From Sphagnum compactum (Eukaryota > Bryophyta > Sphagnopsida > Sphagnales): a stretch of 64,000 nt of DNA. Made by a program: the position numbers and the translations under genes. Each line of letters starts with the position of its first letter. Position 1 is the first letter of the stretch. Positions 24,342 to 35,923 of this stretch are shown here, piece by piece. The DNA lies in NCBI GenBank assembly GCA_965153455.1, contig OZ234503.1, positions 8,648,157 to 8,712,156 on the forward strand, written 5' to 3'. Below the pieces are notes generated by a model. The model searched no databases. It had not been told where the DNA came from and saw only the letters and a program-made list of their open reading frames with translations.

Positions 24342-25041
24342 CAACAACGTTATCTCATGAACATGTGAGCGTGAGCATGAGCACGTGAGCATGATAGAAT
24401 CTAATTAAGAATATTTTGATGATGTGGACAACGTATTCTTGAAATATTCCTTGCCACATATGCTATAGTATAAAATGACATGGCAAAATATTTTGCCATG
24501 TGGACATGGATGAAAGATAATGGATGAAAGTCATCATAAAAAAATCATGTTCGACAAAACTTCCCAAATGAACTTTTTTGGGGTAAATGGTTATCCCTAA
24601 AACCACGACTTGTTCATTCTCTAAAGTTTATTGAATAATATACTAGTGTTCTTTAAAGGGTTGAATGTCATCTAAAAAACTATATTTGGACAAGACATTC
24701 AAAACATTAGGTGATATTTTGTCACTAAATTACAAAATATGCATCTCAAATTCTTTCGAGAAATGGGATACTTACAATTTTGCTAATGGTCCTTACTTGT
24801 AATTTACTTGTAAGTGTGTCTGCGATGATGAACATATGATTGTGACTCTCATTCATCTTGATGTTGCGATTCGACACTCATTCCGTTGTTTGACCCGTAA
24901 CATTTCTTATCTGAGCTTTCTAAGTCTTCTCCTTTTTCATATGCCGATTATGATGGTGTTTTTGGCTCTTTTTCTTCCTCCAACTATGGATCTTTCTTCC
25001 TCCTCCTTTGGAGTTTTTCCTTTCTGTTCTACCAATTTGTC

Positions 25042-25437
25042 TTAGTTTGCATCGTATTTTAAAATAGGCAACTCATACTTGTTGTCGTCTAGATCATTTC
25101 CATTTTTAGGCCATTTTTTGTGTGAGGCGTCCACCAATGAATATTGCACCGCTCCATTGGTCCCCAATAGATATTTTGTTTGGTGTAATAAATGGGTCAT
25201 ATAGTTGTGGCTTATTGGTTTGGTTGGCCACGGATTGTTGCCGAGAGCTTGTTGCAAGTTGTTCACAAGAACCGGGTCGAACATTCGTATCACTGTGGCA
25301 TAGATTTTGTATTCTTGCAGATTATTTCTTGATGCCCAATATCCCACTTCAACATTGTAGTCTGCATCTATCGTTTTCATTTGTCTTTGATCCATTGTTG
25401 AATACAAATCCAAGTCTTGAAGGATTCTTGCATGCAT
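25042..25437 (-). CDS. Unrecognised 131-aa open frame inside the MULE
   Basis: This minus-strand frame of 131 aa is the longest inside the element. It is fairly hydrophilic, with no membrane segment, and contains the segment NNLQQALGNNPWPTKPISHN. Past its stop the same frame continues with a Lys/Arg-rich stretch (KTPKEEERSIVGGRKRAK), as if it had once been longer. I do not recognise the family. It may be a host gene piece captured by the transposon, the remains of an element-encoded protein, or chance. Confidence 0.3.
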   Translation of the reverse strand: MHARILQDLDLYSTMDQRQMKTIDADYNVEVGYWASRNNLQEYKIYATVIRMFDPVLVNNLQQALGNNPWPTKPISHNYMTHLLHQTKYLLGTNGAVQYSLVDASHKKWPKNGNDLDDNKYELPILKYDAN

Positions 25438-26203
25438 TCTTACAACTCCAAAACTACACTTGCAATGAAAAATTGCAATGAGAAATTTCTATGTCCACCA
25501 TGCCCCTTTCTCATTATATACAATCATTGAAGAGGTTTACACCTGTTTTGTTTTTTGCATTTACTAACATCCCTCTTACTATTTTTGATGTTAACATTTG
25601 TGTCTGTTAGTTACTTACGTTCCACTATTTGATTAGTTATTATTTTATTCTTTAATCATATTAGAGATTTTCTTCTTGATATCTAATTATTGCAAGATGT
25701 TTCAAAGTGTGGGGTTTAGTGCTAGTTCTTCTCTTTGAGTTTGGAACTCGTTTTCATAAATTTTTAGATCTTTAACTCTGAACACATTTACTTTCTTCTC
25801 ATTTTGATGATTACCAATTACAAATGCATACATAGAACATTTGATTCATTCAATGGCAAAACAACTACATGTGTTTTAATTGTTACAAAAGCAAGTATTT
25901 GCTTCACAATTAATACTCTAATGTGATTGTTTGTTTTAAAAGTCACTATGGATTTGTTTAACGTTCAATGTCAACCCTCATTTTTTTTCTTCTAAAGTTA
26001 ATATTCTATTTTCAATTCACATAATTTGAATATATTTTGTTTATTAGGTCTTTTGAACCACAATGTAATGGAAACAATCGGATTTTGGTTATTCGATCAT
26101 TTGTCGAATTTTATTTTTTTAATTGTCATACATGTCTCATGGTTTTGGGGTTGGCACTATCATCTGGTGATTCATCGGTTGTTTTAACACTTTGTTCCTT
26201 AAT

Positions 26204-26422
26204 TCATCTGGCACCCATGCTCGCTGTCCTGAAGTTATAAACAATCGTCTTTAGGGTTTCATGAACTCTATTGAGAGCAAGTTGCCAAGTGTTACCAAAT
26301 TCTCTATGGACAAATTGCTCATGATGCTTGTGAAAAAACGTTCTAGAACCGACTTCTTCAAACGCACGTTCTTTGAAAAAATCCATGGCATGTGTAAACA
26401 TTGCCAAATTGTAATTTTCCAT
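26204..26422 (-). CDS. Unrecognised 72-aa open frame inside the MULE
   Basis: A minus-strand frame containing MDFFKERAFEEVG and HREFGNTWQLALNRVHETL, of a composition unlike random AT-rich DNA. It lies on the same strand as, and upstream of, the 131-aa frame, so the two could be exons of one captured gene. No family was recognised. Confidence 0.25.
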   Translation of the reverse strand: MENYNLAMFTHAMDFFKERAFEEVGSRTFFHKHHEQFVHREFGNTWQLALNRVHETLKTIVYNFRTASMGAR

Positions 26423-27411
26423 ATCTTCCTTAGAAATGTGTGTAGTCTATTTCATTAATGCAATACTTTCTTTGTCTATCTTCGCATTAGCCCATCGCCA
26501 TGCCAACCATTCAACAATTTTGTCATTTCACAAATTTTAGGTGTGACATTTGGTGTTAATTTTCTTCTTTCCATTATAGAATAAGGGATGCAACTAAATA
26601 GTAAGGGTGGAGTAAATGCAAATTAAAGTATAAATCGGGGAAATTAGTAATAGAAGGGGGAATATGCAATTTGATTGTACAAGTTGCATGAATGGTGCTA
26701 GATGCAAAAGATTGATAATGTGAATGAAAATAACTTAAAAATGTTATAAACAATGTAAACTTTTAGTGGCTAGTTGGTTTTGTTTCAATCTTAATGGGGA
26801 CATTCCTCTTCGTGGTGAATGGGCACTGTATGGATCCACACATACCTCTTGGTGGGTCAATAGGCTTGTATTAATGTATTGTCTCAATTTCTAATGGGCA
26901 CTTGTCTCTTGTTGGTGAACAAGTAATGTATAGATTGGCACATACCTATTGGTGGGTCAACATGTTTATATGCCTTTGAATTGGATTCAGTTTAAAATTC
27001 TAAATGGTTTAGGTGCTGTAAAAATTCATATTAAAAAAATATGTATAATAACTTGAAGTATTTCCCAACGTTTCATGTGTTGTATTTTTCAAGATAGAAC
27101 CAACGTGAAATTATTCCACCCTATATGAATGAGATCTGAGTGGCTCATCCATGATTTCTCATAGGTTTGGCATCCATTTTATTAAAAAAAATTATCCATT
27201 CTATTTATCATCCATTTTTTCACCAAATATATTTTTCATCCATGGCCATGTGGCAAAATATTCTTCTATGTCTCAAAATATTCCAACCCATGTGTCAAAA
27301 AAAATTACATCGATGTCAACAAAATATTCTTGAAAAGATTCGCTTGGGCTCATTTGTTGGCGCTCACATGTTCACCGTTCACGCTCATAGGCTCACAAGA
27401 TAACATTCTTG

Positions 27412-27420
27412 ATTAATTAG
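27412..27420 (+). repeat. Right 9-bp target-site duplication of the MULE
   Basis: Exact copy of ATTAATTAG following the right inverted end. Confidence 0.85.
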
Positions 27421-27660
27421 ACCACCCATGTGAACTTTCCACCTTATTTCCATCACCACAAATTATAGATATTTTTACCTCCATTGAGATGGACACATAA
27501 TACTTATGTAAATTTAATACATTTGTTTGGTTATTGGATCCAATGGAACTTGCATTAGAACACATCAATGCATAAAAAACCCAACCTCTTGTCAAGTACC
27601 ACCTAAGAAAACACGATTTCAAGTAATCAATAAATTCATGGGACCACCCACCTCAACTTC
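27421..27660 (+). repeat. Array of about 280-bp tandem units, continuation after the MULE
   Basis: ACCACCC(A)TGTGAACTTTCCACC continues the unit cut at 24341. It matches the corresponding block of the second unit (about 24062-24092). Another partial unit follows to about 27660. Confidence 0.8.
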
Positions 27661-28089
27661 CTTAATCCCCTATCTTCATCACTTGACATCTTTCACAATA
27701 TGTCCTTGTAATGTGCATCATGGCTTGTGGTGTTCTAATTGCTCCAAGCTATCTTCCCCAGAATTGTCCTCAACAATAAAAAATGTGAAAATAAAAATTC
27801 AAAATGTACAAGTAGTCCCAATAAAAAAAATTAATGCAAAATTTGTGTTAGCACATCCTTTAAGACAATTAAGATGAAGGTTCATTAGAATTGCAACTAT
27901 CATCCTTTTTTGCAACCTTTCGATTACATAACATTACAATTTCAACCTTCAAATATCAACATAACTATTAAGTCCTATATAGAAAATAACTTCTGAAAAC
28001 TTATCACCATTTAATGTTAAATCCATTTTGGGATGCTAGCCAATGGAATAGCATAAAAAATTTGTAAAATATATCATTGATTGTAATTA

Positions 28090-28545
28090 GGGGGGTTTTC
28101 TTTTTCAACTTTGTGATATCAAATTCTTGGTGTATTTTTCCCAAAATTAGCAAAATAAGTTGATTTTACACTAGGAAAAACCAAAATTTGCAAAAGTTTC
28201 CTAAATTTTTTGGTAAAAAAACACAAAATTTGTCTTGAAAAGATTACCATAGTAATATGAAAACTCCAAACCACTTGTGAAGATCTAATCCATTCCCTAT
28301 TACCTAGATCCATAGATCATTTTGTTTTATTTCGATAGGCCTATTCATGGTTTTGACTTTGTCTTGTTTTAATCAATTTCAATAGATTACAAATTTTAGT
28401 GATATTTTTTGCAACAACTTTTGTTTCTTCAACCCAAAAAATGGAAACTTTTGTTCTTTTTAGTGTAAATTCAACTAATTTTACTAAGTTTTTGGAAAAA
28501 ATTGCCAAGTTTTCGATATCACAAAATTGAACAAAAAAAAAACCC
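28090..28545. mobile_element. 456-bp TA-flanked foldback element (Stowaway-like MITE)
   Basis: The left end GGGGGGTTTTC...TTTGTGATATC has its inverted match at the right end (GATATCACAAAATTGAAC plus an A-run, then CCC). Arm similarity extends over about 100 bp or more on each side. TA occurs directly outside both ends (28088-28089 and 28546-28547). There is no coding capacity. The CAA(T/C)TTTGTGAT end motif is shared with the elements at 29798-30513 and 42544-42835. Confidence 0.7.
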
Positions 28546-29797
28546 TAACTACACTATTAATCAATCGATATTTTATTTTAATGATGAAATTATACTAGTT
28601 TGCTAGTGGTGTGAAATATCAATTCAAATTTTGAAACAATCATGGCAATGAGCATAAATCAAGCACCCATACTTGTGTTTATAAAATAAAGAAAAAAAAA
28701 AAACACATTTTATTTAAAAAATGACGTCACTTTTAAATAACTTTACAAAACAAGAATAAAAAAATTGTAAATAGAAGTAGTCAATTGAGGATATTAATTA
28801 AGGCATGCCACTTAAATTTGAATTTCTTAGGTTATTTAAAATATATGTTGAATAAACAAGTAGGAAATAATGAAAACCTAGAGGTGAAACTTGGTACAAA
28901 AGGGCAAGCCACACAACTTCTTGGGTAGGGTAGAGGAGCGATGGAGCTTGTTCACCAATGGAAGCGAAGTAAGATTTTTGGTTTTCAATCTTCACCATCA
29001 ATTTGTGCTATGGTCTCAGTGAAAATGAAGGTTGTCATGTATGTGAGCATAGTTTTCTATTTTTCATTGCATCATCTCTTTTGCCTCCTTTGTTGTGGAG
29101 TTTGGGAGATGAGGAAGACAAAGGAGGGAAGGCAAATCACACTTGTTAAAACATGGTGATGGCCAAAACTCACTAAGCATTTACATAATTAGCAATTTGT
29201 TTATGGGTGTTACAAATATGAAGATACATGTAATTGGGTTGGTCATAGATTTTGCCATTTCTAGCTCCATTAGAAATGATTTTCTCTCCTAGCCATTGGC
29301 ATCATAACATTCTAGCTCCATGACATTTTGTTTCACACTCCTTGATGTTGATGTTCCTCCTCTTCCTCCCTTGCTCACATCCTAACACATCTTGAAATTC
29401 AAAATGGATGGAGGAAGGGGGAATTAGGGACCAAATCAATACCCTAGTACCTTGGCCAATTCAACACTAATTATGTTATTTTCAAAAATGTTAAAATTTT
29501 CAAAAAATATTTGTTCCAAATCAAGAAATATTGTGAAGGATAATAGTGAATATTTAGGAACATTCCATTTGTTGAAATGAAAATTTCAAAATTAATTATT
29601 AAACATTGTCTCATAATTAAAATTGCTACCAAACTAGAATCAGAGTCCAAAATGTGGTGAAACGTTTTCAATTTGTTTTTCCAAAAAATTGCAATTTGTT
29701 TTTTGGCTACATAATATTCCCTTTTTATTTACATTTTGGTGAAAAAGTTTCATTAAAAAAATCTCTAGTTACAATCATTGAAGTTTTCTTTCTCTTT
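28546..29797. other. AT-rich intergenic DNA, no gene supported
   Basis: Only short frames occur (for example 72 aa at 28941 on the plus strand) and none has recognisable motifs. Confidence 0.45.
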
Positions 29798-30053
29798 TCT
29801 TTTTTTTTTTTGGGAAAATTTTGTGATGTTGTCACATTGGTGATCATCCGTAAGGAGGTTTAGCCACATTTGGCTATAAAACAACTATGAAATTTATTAA
29901 AATCCTTTTATATCTTGGCTACTTGATCAAACAATGTGTTGAGACATGGCTTTTTTAAAGATTTAAAAAAAAAATGGCAATTTTTTTCGAAAAAAGGAAC
30001 ATTTGACAAATATTTTTTTTTTTGAAAAAAACATTTACCACCAAAAAAAACTG
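29798..30053 (-). mobile_element. Poly-T/A-capped short element, inverted copy
   Basis: It begins with a long T-run and GGGAAAATTTTGTGATGTTG. It contains TTTAGCCACATTTGGCTATA and AAAATCCTTTTATATCTTGG and ends ACCACCAAAAAAAACTGC. It is the reverse complement of the organisation at 30256-30513. Confidence 0.7.
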
Positions 30054-30255
30054 CATTAAAGGGATTGCTTTAATTTTCAAGGAATTAAAAAGAATGGCGT
30101 CCAGATTATTGTGTAGGAAGAAAGTTTAAAGGAAGAGTAAGAAATGAAGAAGGAAAAAAAATCGAATTTTATTGTTTAAAAATTAAAGTAAACAATTTTC
30201 TTAAAAAAGGCAGCAGTCACAAAATTGGAAAAAAAGAAACCCAGTCTGGGGCAGC

Positions 30256-30513
30256 GGTTTTTTTTTTGGTGGCGATCAAAAAAACATATTCTGTAAAACA
30301 TTCCCTTTTTTCGAAATAAATCGCCAAATTTGGGGAAAAAAAATTCTAAAAATCACCACGTTTCTACACTTTTTTCAAGCAAGTAGCCAGGATATAAAAG
30401 GATTTTAATAAATTTATACTTAAATAGTTGGACTATAGCCAAATGTGGCTAAATCTCCAATTGTAGTTGATCGCCAGTACAGCAACATCACAGAATTGGG
30501 GGAAAAAAAAAAC
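30256..30513 (+). mobile_element. Poly-T/A-capped short element, direct copy
   Basis: It begins GCGGTTTTTTTTTTGGTGGC and contains GCCAGGATATAAAAGGATTT and TATAGCCAAATGTGGCTAAA. It ends CAACATCACAGAATTGGGGG followed by an A-run. With 29798-30053 it forms a large inverted repeat around a spacer of about 200 bp, some 640 bp upstream of the RBFA start codon. Confidence 0.7.
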
Positions 30514-31153
30514 CACTGGGCTGGGGAGCAATCTGGATAAGGTTCTCACACCACACGCTCTTAGAGTTCCCCGTTCTCATTCCCAAATTTACAGACATGA
30601 GAACACAATATTCATCCAATCCTAACCGACATTATGGATACTCAATTGCTAGAATTGTCTTTTTCATCCAGGATCATGGTTTTCTGCTCATCCATCTGGG
30701 CGTTCGTCTTTCACCGTTTTCGCTACCTTCCTCCGTCTTCCGCGAGACAAGCTTTCGCAAAGCGAGCGTGGACACTCGGCGACAAAAGAAAATCGGGAGC
30801 AATTGTTCGGAGCGCCATAAAATCCCCCGAGCTTGCCAGTGAAGTTCTGGAGTTTGTATAGATTTGAAGGCACATTATTTCAGCGGTTTTTCAGAAATTA
30901 AAAATATATATTTTGGCTTTTGATTTGGTAGCTTTTGGTGCGGTGCGTGTAACATCATCGTCGCGAAGTGTAAGTATTACTGTGTAAGCATTGTGTGCGG
31001 TCGGTCATTCGTGAATATTTTCGCTGCAAGTTTGTTGGAGTGTTTGAGCAGATCAAGAACAGCCAAATTTTATTTGAAGAGAACAAGCAAAGAGAGAGAG
31101 AGAGAAAAAAAAAAGCTTCTCTGGAACGTTTCATGTAGAGCAGCTGCCGGGTT

Positions 31154-32823
31154 ATGGCAGCCAGCGTGGTGCAAGGAGTATTATTGCAGGCACCTCTGTT
31201 GCTGCCGGGGGCACAGGCTTCGATATCTCAACCATCGTGTTGCAGAGGAGCTACTGATAATGCTCATTTTTATGGAAGTATGTCAGTTAGGTTATCATTG
31301 AGCCCATCAAGTTCTGTATCCTCGGACGTTTCTTGCAGCGGTGAAGACAGGGTGCTGCTTTCCATAAGGACCGGCAGCAGATGTAGGTCGAGAGAGGTCA
31401 GTAGCACTCTTGACATTACTCCTTTTCCATTTGTTCTGAACTCCTTTCGGTGCTTGTTTTTCTACGGAAGCTCTGTGCAATCTGGGGAAGGAAGCTCTGA
31501 ATTGCCAAGAAAATAAAAGCTTCTCCTGTCTGGACAGAGTTATCTAGGGTATTGTCATTCCTTCAATGGACATTGTGAAGTTTTTTCATAAGCCTCTGTG
31601 CAGAATCTCCTCCTTTGAGACTCTAGAGCAACACTTTAGAGGAAATGTTGATGATGGTGGCAGATAGTGTGCATGGCCCATCCAAGGAGGGTGAAGATGG
31701 TGCAACAGCAAATACAGAGAGAGTTGGCTGACATGCTACTCCATGACAAAGTTCTCCAAGCAGCTGTGCTTCCTGAAGCTGCACTGGGAGCTGATATGTA
31801 TCTCTCCTCAATGGCAACCATCAGTGATGTCGAAATCTCCAAAGACTTACAGGTCCTTTCTTCCCACACCTTTTGGTGTTCTAGTACCTTTGGTCACTGC
31901 TGAGTCTGAAATTGGCACCAGATTTGCAATCACTCTTTCTGCTACATTTCCAAGTGTAGGAAACCAATCCATTACTGCACATGTGTGCACTTGGAGCAGT
32001 CACATTTCTATGGCAGTCCTTGTTCAATAATAGGCTTAAGATTGCTGCTACCTGCAGGTTGCAAAAGTCTTTATATCCGTGTATGGTGATGAGAGAGAAC
32101 AGGACATAGCACTAGAAGGGCTAAAGGCAAAGGCCAAGTATGTGCGCATGGGGTTGGGCAAGCGAATGAGCTTGCGCATGACCCCAGAGGTGCGATTCAT
32201 AAAGGATGAATCATTGGAGAGAGGAAGCAGGGTATGGCTCTCTCTTTCTCTCTCTCTCTCTCTGTGTATGTTCAATTAGGCATCAGTTTTTGAAGCATAA
32301 TACTGCAGCTTGCCACTTGTTTAGGTTTTTTCTATATATGTTTTGCTTGTGCAGAAATGCTAGGGCATTTCTGGTTGAGTGTCATGCCCACAGTAGGATG
32401 AATTGTTTACAAAAGAAAATGTGGGATATGAGGGCATGTCTGGGGTCTCATCTGTCTTCACTGTATGTACACATCATGGACAGATTCCATTGCTTTCACC
32501 TGACTGTTTCATGGACTATGAGCATACAGGTGCTTGAACTTCTTGACAAGGTGAAAAAGGAGCGAGAACGTAAGGAGAGGGGGGAAATTCAACCAGATGA
32601 GTCAACTACTTCCTTCGCAGATGATGTAGAGGAAGATGACTTTGAAGATGAGGAGGAAGATGAAGTGGTGAGGGCACAAGTGAAGAGGAAGTCAAAAGTA
32701 AAGTTTTCAGCGTCAGCTACTTCCAGAAAGTTGGTTGAAGAGGAGGATGACATCAACTGGGACAATGATGAATTTAAGGATCTTAACTTTGGGGAGGATG
32801 AAAACATCATCTTTATCAAGTGA
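31154..32823 (+). CDS. RBFA: Ribosome-binding factor A, predicted chloroplast form
   Basis: RbfA binds the small ribosomal subunit and helps mature the 3' region of 16S rRNA; plant forms with transit peptides act in plastids. Inferred exons are 31154-31396, 31664-31852, 32058-32231 and 32530-32823, with all junctions in phase 0 and GT/AG borders (299 aa). Residues 1 to about 75 are Ser/Ala/Arg-rich and poor in acidic residues, as in a transit peptide. The RbfA core spans about residues 85-200: MAHPRRVKMVQQQIQRELAD, VLPEAALGADMYLSSMATIS and LGKRMSLRMTPEVRFIKDE. The last exon is a charged tail with an acidic run (DDVEEDDFEDEEEDE), typical of plant versions. The start is the first ATG giving a transit-like leader. 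Exon edges are hand-derived; identity is firm. Confidence 0.92.
32238..32263. repeat. CT-rich microsatellite in RBFA intron 3
   Basis: A run of TC dinucleotides with one TTT interruption lies just after the exon 3 donor. Confidence 0.9.
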
Positions 32824-34851
32824 AATGCCAGACTTGAACTTCAACATGTGTTTTGCTTGATTCTCGACCAGGTCACAGGCTCTAAGTTGAACTTCAACAT
32901 GTGTTAAGCTTTCGATTCTTGTAAACTTGATGGATTCCTTGTCTCCCTCACTCATGTCTTCCTCAAAGTCATGTGAGTGGTGGGATTGGGCTTTCAGGAC
33001 ATCTAATAAATCTCACCCATTGCTGATCCACCAGTCAGAATGTGACAATTCTGTTTTGAGTGCCCATCCCATTCAACTTGATGTTTCCTCTGAAGTTCCC
33101 TGACTAACTTCCACATCTGATGTTCTTTGCAGTCTGCTAATTTGGTGAAGTGTTCAATACTAAGATCATTACTGAGGATTGACCAAAATCAACAAAATGA
33201 CATGCTACTACAGGTACTCTTATCATCTCCAAACTGCACACCTTTCAATTCAATGTTTTGTCCCGTTAAAACGATCTCAAAAACCCCCATCTTATTTCCC
33301 ATGAATACATATCATTATTATTATTATGCCTCCCAGTACAATGTTGCAATGTCTATTTATCCCATCTGGATTTTGTTTGTTAGAAAACAAGTTTATAGTG
33401 TTAGTTGATCCTTTTTCTTGCATGAGAAAAAGCAGACCACTGTTATTCCAAGTTGTCAAGAAAACATCCCCTTGGAATGAAAATTCCATGCAGAAAACAA
33501 TACTTTTCTGATTGCTGTTTTAGATATTGATCAATTCAGATCTATTCAGTCCATGTCAAGTGGGAAGGTTTTCACCAAATTCAAATTAACCTTGGAAGCA
33601 TTTGCTTTTTATCCATGCTCCTACACCCCTTTGCCATCGATATCCTCTAACACAAACCAAAGTCCTTCCAAGGTCAATGATGCAAACTTCAAATATTTAT
33701 TGATCATGACTAAAACTATTGTATTTGTTGGGAATGGTTTGTAAAACATGAGAATGCAAATTTCATCCCACAATGAGTTTGATTGATCTTGTGTGGAGTG
33801 GAAAAGACACACAACACTAAATTTTGCTTACTATCCTCTTACGACATGGGATCAATTGCCTTTCTAAACTTCATTTTGTGGTTGGGAGAAATTTTAATTG
33901 CCTGGGATTGTTGTCACAAACTCCATAGTGGACACAGGCAAAGTGATGAGAGGTGTATAGGGCATACCTTATTTTTGTTTTTGACTATGTAGTATATAGC
34001 TCAGAGGAGGCAAATGGAACAAGATTTTTCTTTCAAAAACTTTCAACTTGTTTTCTAAATTGAACAAAGTCAGATTTGGATTTCAGTTTTACCTAAATTT
34101 GATTTCAATTTTGAAGTGATCTAGCAACAGTATTGTAGATAATAGATACTTGCGTGGGTGTGTACATAAAGTTTGTGTTGGCTTGCTACTATGTGTCTGA
34201 GGTTTTTTGGTGCTTGTAAATTTCCTTGCTATGGTAGTCCATGCAATTGTTGTTCTATGTATCTCTTGGCAATTCAATCTTGTCTTGCACCCCTTTTATG
34301 GGAGGCTGGATGATTTGTACTGATTCTGTTGTTCGTGTTGTTTCCATGTTCATGGTATCTAGTGAAGGATAATTTTTTTTTCTGACTCATAAAATAGTGA
34401 GTGAAGTGTAAAGTTGCACTGGTTGAAGTTTAATGACAAATAACAATTGTGTGAGAAGAGGGCAAGTTGAACCTGTGTGAGAAGTGAAATGTGTCTAAAT
34501 ACATGCATTAGCACAAGTTGAACCATGTCTGACAAATAAAACGTGTGGGGAATTGGAGAATATCACAGGGTTCATCTGGTGTTCCGTTGATAAACAATTG
34601 CTTTTTTCTCAGCTGTGGTATTCCATCCTGTGAATTCAAAGCTGGGGAAAGAAACATGCATGTTACTTGTTGACCTTAGAAGTACTAGGCATTTGCAGCC
34701 ACCAAACCTGCAGTTTTCTGGTTGGATCATGTTTTTGTTTATAGTCTTCTGTCACTTGGGCCCCTTGGAGCCATTTAGAAATCCATTTCATCAATGCAGC
34801 CACCTCACACATGGTCCACATTTAAAACCTGGTCCAAGGCTTTCCCATGTG

Positions 34852-34965
34852 TTCAAGGTGGTGTACCTTGAGCCTAGCTTAAGAAAGCGTTCAAGGTGGT
34901 GTACCTTGAGCCTTGCTTAAGAAACCATTCAAGGTGGTGTACCTTGAGCCTAGCTTAAGAAAGTG
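34852..34965 (+). repeat. Three tandem copies of a 38-bp unit
   Basis: TTCAAGGTGGTGTACCTTGA starts at 34852, 34890 and 34928. The units end in AGCC(T)AGCTTAAGAAA and differ at a few positions. Confidence 0.93.
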
Positions 34966-35446
34966 TCTAGGTATTTAATCCAGGGATACCAGGATCCCTC
35001 TGACTCAGTTCCATTCACATGCAGGGTACCCTAGTTTTCCTGGAATGACCTGTCAGACTTTTTGCAGTGCATTGGGAGGGTGGTTTGCATCCATAAGATT
35101 CTCTCCTGGCAGAGATGATCTTGTGTTTGTTCTTCGTGCGTAACACATGCAATCAACCGCTGAGCAGTCATTACACACAGTAAGGCCCTTCAATGGGCAC
35201 ATTACCAGAATTCAGCGCTGCCCTTGGTGGCAGGTGCCTTATTCTGGTAACACCCTTTCTGTGGGCCTTACCTACCACATAAGGTACTTGGAAGTTGGGA
35301 TCATTCTGAATCTCAAGTGTGAAAAAACACCCACTCTGCAGTGAAATCTAATGACATAGAATGACATAGGTTTTCTGGTCAATAAGGCAACCAAAAAACA
35401 ATTCTCAACTGTCACTATGACAGTTTGGAAATGGACAGTCAGAAGT

Positions 35447-35514
35447 AAGCTCAGTGTTGAATTTATATAACAACAAAAAGAAGCTCAGTGTTCGATTTAT
35501 GTAACAACAAAAGA
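35447..35514 (+). repeat. 34-bp tandem duplication
   Basis: AAGCTCAGTGTT begins units at 35447 and 35481, each ending in AACAACAAAAAG or a close variant. Confidence 0.88.
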
Positions 35515-35923
35515 TCATTTGTTTATAAGCATTAGGCACAGTCTTAAAAATTCAGTAGGGGAGAATTTTTTAAAAATAGCCTCGCGTGAGGACTAAAAAC
35601 GTTGGTCCCCAAAGGGGACTCTTCCAATACAATTAATTGTTATGGTTACCAATAAGCAGAGACATGTAAACATGGTTACAAAAATTGGTTCAACATAAAT
35701 ACGCCAATTAGCATCAGGTTGGGCTTTGTGGTATATGGACCCAACAGGTCATTATGGTGTAGGTACCACCCACAAAGCTGAAAACCCATTTCAGTGATGA
35801 CTAATTCAGCTTGATTTTTGACTTAAAAAATTTCCTCACAAGGGCTAGTGCTCCTGCAGACATTTCAACCCTGAAAGCCTTGAGCTTTGCCCTTGTGAAT
35901 AGAGGTTGATGCTTTCAATCTCT

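Larger units (their letters stand above)
24342..27411. mobile_element. Mutator-like (MULE/Pack-MULE type) element, 3070 bp, nonautonomous
   Basis: The ends are long imperfect inverted repeats of about 200 bp (24342 to about 24540 and about 27195-27411). The left end starts CAACAACGTTATCT and the right end, read inward, starts CAAGAATGTTATCT. Further inside, both arms share AAGAATATTTTG and CATGGATGAAA blocks and GTGAGCGTGAGC-like motifs. Exact 9-bp direct repeats flank it, the hallmark of Mutator-like insertion. Removing the element and one duplication rejoins a unit of the surrounding 280-bp array. No transposase was recognised, so it would depend on an enzyme elsewhere. The interior holds gene-like minus-strand frames (25042-25437, 26204-26422). 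Confidence 0.85.
32824..35923. other. Region between RBFA and the MFS gene; no further gene supported
   Basis: The genes on either side converge on this 3.1-kb stretch, so it should contain both 3' untranslated regions. Open frames are short and lack motifs. Two small tandem repeats occur (34852-34965, 35447-35514). Confidence 0.5.

Noticed and set aside
32206-32823. 205-aa plus-strand frame as an independent gene
   Set aside because: Its latter part is RBFA exon 4 and its start is exon 3 and intron 3 in another frame.
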